NCBI GenBank assembly: GCA_054601695.1
Contig: BAAHQB010000079.1
Coordinates: forward strand, 248,001 to 312,000
Direction of reading: 5' to 3'
DNA: 64,000 nt
Source: Amorphochlora amoebiformis
Lineage: Eukaryota > Cercozoa > Chlorarachniophyceae
Position 1 is the first letter of the stretch, and every line of letters starts with the position of its first letter. Below are positions 42,250-64,000 of this stretch, in pieces. A program made the position numbers and the translations under genes. The notes under the pieces are model-generated. The model did not search any database. It saw only the letters and a list, made by a program, of their open reading frames with translations, and was not told the DNA's origin.

Positions 42250-43521
42250 TTTGATAGCGCACTGGTGCAGTAGTCCAGGGCTGGTTGAACTCTGTTTGGG
42301 TTATGACGAATGATGGAATACCACGCCGCTGTGCTAACAGGTTATGAGCTCCATCTGGCAATGAATTAAAGCAACCCGACTACCGAATTGAAGCTTGTAA
42401 TGCTCAAGACTGGGCTTCGTGTGCCAGGATCTAGTTGAAAATGCGACAGCCACTCCACTGGGACCAGCTCTGGACTTCGAACGTCAAGATCGTTTCAAAT
42501 TGGGTAGGCGATCCAAGTTGAGATAGATGTTTCACATTGGGGGAGGCGTTTCAGATTGAGGGAGGCGTTTCAGATTGGGGGACCCTCGCAGCTTAATGGA
42601 AAGTTGACGCTCGACTACCCGGGCTGTGATTGAAAAGAAGCGGACGAAACCCTTGCGATTGCGACGACAAGGCACAAGAAGTTGAGGATGATAAACCAAA
42701 GGGAGCATCCTGACAGCTGGTCAGGCTGCACATCGCAAAAGAGGGACTTGGCTAGACCCGATTGTATCAGGGAGAGCTGACGATGAAAGGGAGCATGCCA
42801 GTTAACGTTGAGTTTCGACTAAGCGTGAGACGTCGAAAGACAAAGTTGTGGGTGAGGCTCATGTTCCCAGCTATGCTGAGAACGTCGATGACAAGGACAT
42901 CGCGGTGAATGTGATGGTCAAGATGCCAAGCGAGGTCATGATTACGAAAGTCAGATATGTGTCGCTGGATCAAGACTGAGACGTCTTAGTCTGACAACGC
43001 TCATCTCGACTAGTAGATAAATAATAGTCGGAACCTATGGTTTCCGAAGGAAGCTGGTCACATGAGCCTCATCCACACCTTTGTCCTTCGACGTCCCACG
43101 CTTAGTCGAAACTGAACGTTAGCTGGCATGCTCCCTTTCATCTTCAGCTCTCCCTGATACAATCGGGTCTCTCCAGGCCCCTCTTTTGCGATGTGCAGCC
43201 TCGCCAGCTGATAGGATGCTCCCTTTGGTTTGCAGCAAGGAAGCAATGAAGTGAAGATCAATAGGAAGTATGATTGCCGCGCATAGGGTGTCCATACTCA
43301 TTCGTCATAATCCAAACGGAACTTACTCTATTCCACTGCGTCCAGTTCATTGCCTACTACTAGAAGAACGCTGTTCTAACAATGCATGTAGATGTTTAGA
43401 TGCATATATATATGTGTATATGTATGCATATATATACTTACAATACGCCACTGTTTCGAACTAGATCCTTCAGAAGAGTTATCCCTAGACAAACCTGCAT
43501 ATATGTATATATACACACTTT

Positions 43522-43569
<48 letters not shown>

Positions 43570-43646
43570 CATATACGTGTACATGTGCATACATTATACT
43601 TGGTTTTACCTGTTCATTTAAATATCGTTGGATATGATTATATCTT

Positions 43647-43725
<79 letters not shown>

Positions 43726-43833
43726 TATATTGCATATATATACATATATAAATATATAATACATATGTATATATATATATATATATATATACATATACAC
43801 ATACATATTATATATATGTATGTACATATATAC

Positions 43834-43883
<50 letters not shown>

Positions 43884-43914
43884 ATATACATATGTGTGGT
43901 ATACATATACATAT

Positions 43915-43967
<53 letters not shown>

Positions 43968-44873
43968 TACTGTACATATGCATTTGTACATAAATATATG
44001 TGCACACATACATAATACAATTATTCTCCTCATAAGCAAATGCCCATATAAATGCTTTCACATTCAGCTTGGGTTACTATGTGAGTCTGCATACATATCT
44101 AATATCCGCATATCTAAATATCTATGAATATATATACCAGAAAGCCATAGTTTGGTCTGATATCGAGGAATATTACTACGGTGCCCATGACATCCATCAT
44201 GCGAAGCGGAAAGAGAATAACCTACATATTGACCTACATGAACGCTTATATTTAAATACTTATACATGTACATATATGTACATGCATATGTATACATTGT
44301 TGCGTATATCGTGTATACAAGCATACATAAGAGTATCTTTTCGATGTATATATACATTATTTAAGAGTTGCATATTATTTAGAAAAAAGAGACATATAAA
44401 GTTGAGAATGGTTACAAGCCTCAACAAATCCGAAAGTTTTTTAGAGACATCCTCAAGATTTCGACATTCGAATGACGTCAAGAGGTTTTTTGAGAGACTC
44501 GAGAGATTTCAGGAGCTGTTGAGAGATTCTCAAGAGATTTTGAGGGATTTTGAGAGATTGAGTTCTAAGTTAGACCCATGACTGCTCGTGGTTGTGTATG
44601 CCTTTTCGAAATGTAATGAGTAGGACAATGCGGATCTGAAGTTTATATATTATATGAAAATATATTTTGGTATGTTAAATATATTTCAATATATATTACA
44701 TATTTACATACATACATATATTCATAAATGTATACACATCTATTGATAGTCATACACTTACATGTAGCCGAAATGTTTTAAATTAAAATATTAGTCATGG
44801 TATCAAATACATGTGCATATAAAGAGTGTACATATATACGTATATATGATATGCATATATATATATATATTTT

Positions 44874-44952
<79 letters not shown>

Positions 44953-45123
44953 ATATATATTTATATATGTAATATCGATATGCAGTCTATGCATATATAC
45001 ATTCATAAATATCTATTTATTAATTTCATTGTATTATACATTTGGACATATATTAAACTATTGTGTTGAAATTACGATCTCCATAATTGTAGTCCAGATT
45101 GCGAAGAATATAACCTATATTTG

Positions 45124-45171
<48 letters not shown>

Positions 45172-45329
45172 CTATATAGTATATAGATACAAGTAAACAC
45201 AACACACACACACACATACACACATATGTATTTGTCTGTACGATTGTGCTATCTGAGGTCTCTGTCTTGTCGAAGAAAACAAATATGTGTGTAAATATAT
45301 ATATATATATATATACACATATATACTAC

Positions 45330-45390
<61 letters not shown>

Positions 45391-45963
45391 TTAAAAATGC
45401 ACCAGAATATTAGTTGGACATATAATTATACAAACACACACATATATATTAATATATATATATACATATATATACATATATATATATTATATAAGTATAT
45501 ATATATGTATATATATTTATATATATGTATATATTTGTAATCTAAACATATACTTGTATGTATTTAATTTATATATATATACACATATATATATATATAT
45601 ATAAATATATATACATGTATATGTATGTGTGTGTTATACATTTACAAATGTATATGTATATGTGTGTATGTATATATATACTTTATATATATACCTGATC
45701 CCATTGGTCATCCCCTATGAAGGTTAAGCGGTCCTAATATGTGTTTATATGGTTAATTCTCTGTAGGGCTTATATATATACACTTCTTTTTGTATACCTA
45801 TATTTACACATTTAAACAAATACGTGTTTATGTGGTTAATGTTCTAATATACATACTTAGGGCTTATATATATACCTCTTTTGTATACACATTTTTACAC
45901 ATTCAAACATACATACAATATATATATATATATATATATATATTTCTATATATATATATATAT

Positions 45964-45996
<33 letters not shown>

Positions 45997-46481
45997 AGTA
46001 TATATGCATGTGTACATATACAAATATATGTATGCATACATGTACATATGTATTATCTACTTACATTTATACATATGTATATATATATATATATATATAT
46101 ATCCATACCTGCAGCACTATTAGAGGTCTCCCTAACCCCGTCGGTAAAGAGAGCACAACTAGTGAGAAAAACTGGAGATAATCCGGATTATTACCTAAAA
46201 ATACATTATGCTTTACATTTTATACCTAACTTGGACATATATGAGTACACCGAAAAATTAGAGGGACACAGCATTAGAGACAGATATAGGAGAGAGATAG
46301 AGAGGAAAAAAAAGCGAGAGACTAGAGAGCCATAGAAGAAGAAATTAGAGAGCGAGAGTAGAAAAAGTGAGAGATTGTTTACGAATAGAGGGAGAGTTAG
46401 ACAGACAGAGAGAGGTGAGAAGGAATACATATAAACTCTTAAGGCATATACACATTAGGGTATGTAGATACACATTTTTAC

Positions 46482-46512
<31 letters not shown>

Positions 46513-46608
46513 ATATCATATATATATATATATATGTAAAATATATGTGCACATATATACATATATATATATATACACATACATACATATATGTATATGT
46601 ATATATAT

Positions 46609-46642
<34 letters not shown>

Positions 46643-47895
46643 TTTTAAATGTTGATTATGCATAGTAAATACAAACATATCCAAAATATGCGAACACATG
46701 CAACTGTACGTCTGTGAAAATCCGCTTGAAGTTAATTTTTCTTTTTTTTTTCGCGCTCACCCGGATTCATACGGTCTTCCCACATTGCATAGAGGGTTGA
46801 AAATATGGCCAAAACGAGCCCAAAGACACCACTATTCACCCCAAGAGATACGGACATCTGAATGGATATGATGGATGTGTCTGCTTTCTAATTCTTAGGT
46901 TAGCTTTATAACCTGAGTATATTTTTTCGGTTTCATCTGTGTCTTTGTCTCCCTCGATTACATTGCCTTTTTTTTCCCACTCTTTTTTCTCCCTTCTTTC
47001 AGTATTTTTCTTGTGCTCTCTGTCTTCTCACGAGCACGGCTCTTTTTATCTCCTCACTAACACGGCTCTTTTTATCTCCTCACTAACACGGCTCTTTTTA
47101 TCTCCTCACTAGCACAGCTCTTTTTTCTCTTCACTAACACGGCTCTTTTTTCTCTTCACTAACACGGCTCTTTTTTCTCTTCACTAACACGGCTCTTTTT
47201 TCTCCTCACTAACATGGCTCTTTTTCCTCCTCACTAACACAGCTCTTTTTTCTCTTCACTAACACGGCTCTTTTTTCTCCTCACTAACACGGCTCTTTTT
47301 CCTCCTCACTAACACGGCTCTTTTTATCTCCTCACTAACACGGCTCTTTTTCCTCCTCACTAACACGGCTCTTTTTTCTCCTCACTAACACGGCTCTTTT
47401 TTCTCCTCACTAACACGGCTCTTTTTATTCTCCTGTCTTTTTTGCTCTCTCTGCTCTCCTGACACAGATGATTGGAGATGAGGATACGGTCAAATGGGGT
47501 TAGAGTAAAAACTTTCCAATCTTCTTATCATTGAGTTGGTGTTCACATTTATATGTATCTTTATATATATATATATACACACATATATATATATAAAATA
47601 TATATATGTATATATATGTATATATATGTACGCATGTACATATATATATATATGTCTGAATGTATATGTAATGTATATGCATGTAAATACATATATACCT
47701 GTGTTATTGATATATAAATACACATATACATATATATATATATATGTATATATATGTATGTCTATAAATTGTTTTATTTATGTACTTATATATACCTTCA
47801 CGCAGAATCCAACAAACGTACAAAACAAGGTATTATACCGGAACCTAGTCATACATATATATATATATATATGCATTGTATATATATATATGTAT

Positions 47896-47929
<34 letters not shown>

Positions 47930-48041
47930 TATAGTGTATATATATATATATATGTATGTGTGTGTAAATATGCATAAATTGATTTGTGATATAATATACT
48001 CACGCGAATGGATGCGGGCAATGGGAAAATACATATGTGTG
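41367..48041 (-). CDS. Gene B, middle block: polytopic membrane protein core
   Basis: Exons in transcript order: 48041-48004, 47844-47796, 46857-46761, 46194-46109, 45733-45695, 45265-45242, 44451-44356, 44221-44138, 44067-44019, 43484-43442, 42002-41978, 41695-41626, 41503-41367. Three runs are fully phase-consistent: 48041-47796, 46857-45695 and 44451-41367; the last sums to 504 nt, 168 codons. Hydrophobic helices include [18 protein letters not shown] (46.8 kb), [15 protein letters not shown] (46.15 kb), [15 protein letters not shown] (44.4 kb), [19 protein letters not shown] (44.2 kb) and [13 protein letters not shown] (41.4 kb). Exon 46857-46761 has acceptor CATATCCATTCAG and donor GTGAGC. 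A short motif, [10 protein letters not shown] at 45.7 kb, recalls the F-x-G-D-D-x-W motif of GPI ethanolamine-phosphate transferases, but the neighbouring exons do not fit that family. The donor at 41367 is a choice among two. Confidence 0.65.
42693..43231. repeat. Fold-back element: 172-bp inverted arms with coding-like content
   Basis: Arms 42693-42864 and 43060-43231 are inverted copies with roughly 10-15% difference. Shorter outer arms match at about 42,286-42,315 and 43,298-43,330 (TTATGACGAATGA). Each arm reads, on opposite strands, a similar peptide ([26 protein letters not shown]). The right arm is open; the left has two stops and then a shifted open stretch to about 42,978. It looks like a captured gene fragment. 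The peptide faintly recalls a PTEN-type C2 strand pattern, but this is speculative. It lies in the gene B intron between exons 43484-43442 and 42002-41978. Confidence 0.6.
44450..44575. repeat. GAGAGATTT-type minisatellite
   Basis: Degenerate units of GAGAGATT(T/C) with TCAAGAGATTT variants, related to 28.2 kb. It abuts the acceptor side of gene B exon 44451-44356. A long plus-strand frame over this region is a shadow. Confidence 0.55.
45735..45925. repeat. 90-bp tandem duplication in a gene B intron
   Basis: AGGGCTTATATATATAC, CTTTTTGTATAC and ACACATTTAAAC recur after about 90 bp. The left copy supplies the acceptor region of exon 45733-45695. Confidence 0.6.
47028..47437. repeat. 25-bp minisatellite, about 16 copies
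   Basis: The unit CTCACTAACACGGCTCTTTT, plus five to six bases of T/C filler, is repeated about 16 times with few changes. The plus strand ends in a pyrimidine tract and CACAG, giving an acceptor-like site by chance. Probably intronic to gene B between exons 47844-47796 and 46857-46761. Confidence 0.9.
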
Positions 48042-48471
48042 CTACAATTGTAACATCTCAATGCGTATGACATGCGCATATGTATGTATCTACATATAAT
48101 TACATTGTAAATATATATATATATATGTATGTATATATATATTTATATATATGTATGTACATAAATACATATAATAGATGACAAACGTACATACACAATA
48201 TTAGGCTGGGTTTATATTTGGGTTAGAGTTCGTGTAAGGTAGTATACATCCTATCAGAATTAAAATAAAGAGTAGTTAAGGCCAAAAGTTTAATATTAAT
48301 ATCAGCATTAGAGAACATTAGACTACATTAAAAGCAGTAATACTATTAAGATAATCCTCAGCTTAGAATTGACTATTAGAGGTCCAAGAAGCCTTAGAGG
48401 GCAAGTCTTGGGTATGTGTAAGATACGGAGAAATCGAAAATTTAGGGTTGAAGTTAGGGTTAGGATGGGAG

Positions 48472-48639
48472 ACAAATGGCGAGGTTGCTTAGAGTACGAA
48501 ATGACAATTAGGGTTAAGGGTAAGGTTGGGATTAGAGTGAGAAGAATGAAAGACAACAAATGGCGAGGTTGCTTAGAGTACGAAATGACAATTAGGGTTA
48601 AGGGTAAGGTTGGGTTTAGAGTGAGAAGAATGAAAGACA
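48472..48639. repeat. 84-bp tandem duplication
   Basis: Two direct 84-bp units, 48472-48555 and 48556-48639, contain ACAAATGGCGAGGTTGCTTA and TTAGGGTTAAGGGTAAGG. Because 84 is a multiple of three, both strands show a repeated peptide. This sequence lies just inside the donor of gene B exon 48740-48643 and is taken as intron. Confidence 0.8.
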
Positions 48640-48642
48640 TAC

Positions 48643-54517
<5,875 letters not shown>

Positions 54518-54610
54518 TAAGATCCAGGAGTGCTATATTTTAAGCATATATATATATATCTATTATATACATCTACACGCATATATATATATATATATAT
54601 ATACATATAT

Positions 54611-54693
<83 letters not shown>

Positions 54694-54694
54694 G

Positions 54695-54731
<37 letters not shown>

Positions 54732-54886
54732 TATATATATATACTTATTGGACAATGTACATATATGCATATATATATATATATGTATATATATTATACT
54801 TATATATTTATTGGACCTTTATACAAACAAATGTATATAACATATATGTATACATCCATTTATATACATCTATATGTATATATATG

Positions 54887-54928
<42 letters not shown>

Positions 54929-55199
54929 TGCATACATATATACATATATATATATATAAATATATGTATATATATATATTATTTGCATGCATACATATAT
55001 TACACATTTATATAGAATATATGTGTACAAACGTATGTCTATGTGCATATATACATATTTGTATAAATATGTATACACACACATATATATATATATGTAT
55101 ATATACATATATGAGTATTGTAAAGTGAGATACATTCATACAGAAAAGTAACATTGTTACCCTACATACTATTCCGAATTAGAATATGCATTCAAATAT

Positions 55200-55270
<71 letters not shown>

Positions 55271-55290
55271 TTATACACACACACACACGC

Positions 55291-55327
<37 letters not shown>

Positions 55328-55359
55328 TATGTATACACATTTACATATTTACATATATA

Positions 55360-55390
<31 letters not shown>

Positions 55391-55674
55391 TACACATATA
55401 ACGCACAGATCTATAAATTGCTAAATTATCATACATGTAAACAATTTTAAATCATCACTATGAATAGCATGATGGGAGACACTTCTAAGACCACATATCG
55501 ATAGCGCGATGAAACATCGTCGTATATACTATACATAGCTGGGGATCGTTAGAGACTCCAGAGATCCTTGGAGATTGTCATATCCGGTAGTACTCGCCGA
55601 AACTGGTGGTACCCGGCAGAACCCGATAGTAACGGGGTTTCGAGGTGTGACAAAGCGCAACGTCACGCCATGTG
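54518..55674. other. Intergenic region between gene E (stop) and gene B (start)
   Basis: This should contain the promoter and 5' leader of gene B. Bases 54,545-55,420 are mostly (TA)n with related CA/TG repeats. A short motif, CATACATATATACA after TTGCATG, recurs at 54,925 and 54,983. Bases 55,430-55,535 are unique-looking. A copy of a dispersed repeat family occupies about 55,536-55,682 and touches the gene E stop codon. No exon is supported. Confidence 0.5.

Positions 55675-55682
<8 letters not shown>
55536..55682 (+). repeat. Dispersed repeat family, copy 5, at the gene E stop codon
   Basis: CTGGGGATCGTTAGAGACTCC, CCGGTAGTACTCG, CGATAGTAACGGGG and CAACGTCACGCCATG in the family order. Its right end overlaps the last codons of gene E. 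Confidence 0.55.
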
Positions 55683-63084
<7,402 letters not shown>

Positions 63085-63098
63085 CTATGTGTATATAT

Positions 63099-64000
<902 letters not shown>

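Noticed and set aside
44069-44581. Plus-strand 170-codon frame
   Set aside because: It covers three minus-strand gene B exons in antisense plus a minisatellite. Its length is explained by these.
45695-45733. GPI ethanolamine-phosphate transferase assignment for gene B
   Set aside because: Only the short F-I-G-D-D-x-W motif fits. The expected flanking motifs are not found in adjacent exons.
45790-46335. Plus-strand 181-codon frame with a plausible C-terminal half
   Set aside because: The non-repeat part is the shadow of minus-strand exon 46194-46109, which joins in phase to 46857-46761 and 45733-45695.

Overview
This is AT-rich nuclear DNA from a eukaryote. GT-AG introns and very many TTAGGG-type repeats show that; I cannot name the lineage. 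At first sight it is a desert of (TA)n microsatellite broken by telomere-like arrays and GA/CT tracts, and almost every long open frame in it is a translated microsatellite (Tyr/Ile or Arg/Glu/Ser/Leu repeats). Read through the small GC-richer islands on both strands, however, the window is densely genic. Most islands are short exons (about 10-200 nt) with good acceptors and donors, and their reading frames join in consistent phase over long distances. The (TA)n, TTAGGG and purine/pyrimidine tracts are the introns.

Layout, left to right. (1) Gene A, minus strand, stop at 961, exons up to at least 22.7 kb and probably to about 30.0 kb. It carries a SPRY-like domain that appears only after splicing, then a charged helical C-terminus. 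(2) A plus-strand short-chain dehydrogenase/reductase at 30,252-31,209, three exons, with a one-base frameshift. It is divergent from gene A. (3) Gene C, plus strand, about 31.5-35.24 kb: a hydrophobic segment, a beta-rich segment and a Pro/Thr/Ser-rich C-terminus. (4) An 850-bp convergent intergenic segment extraordinarily rich in CTAG. (5) Gene B, minus strand, start codon at 54,517 and stop at 36,091: a polytopic membrane protein of at least 28 exons. (6) Gene E, minus strand, stop at 55,675, exons up to at least 63.08 kb.

The most unusual biology is the intron-exon architecture. Introns range from 47-65 nt to more than 1 kb, and the long ones are filled with TA and telomere-like repeats. 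One 30-nt exon is present twice in an intact 162-bp tandem duplication, and several other exons have a decayed partial copy nearby, usually upstream in the transcript. This suggests that introns here grow by tandem duplication that catches exon edges, followed by TA expansion.

All exon calls were made by eye from splice consensus, open frame and phase agreement. No alignment or RNA evidence was available. Gene functions other than the dehydrogenase and the SPRY domain are not recognised.
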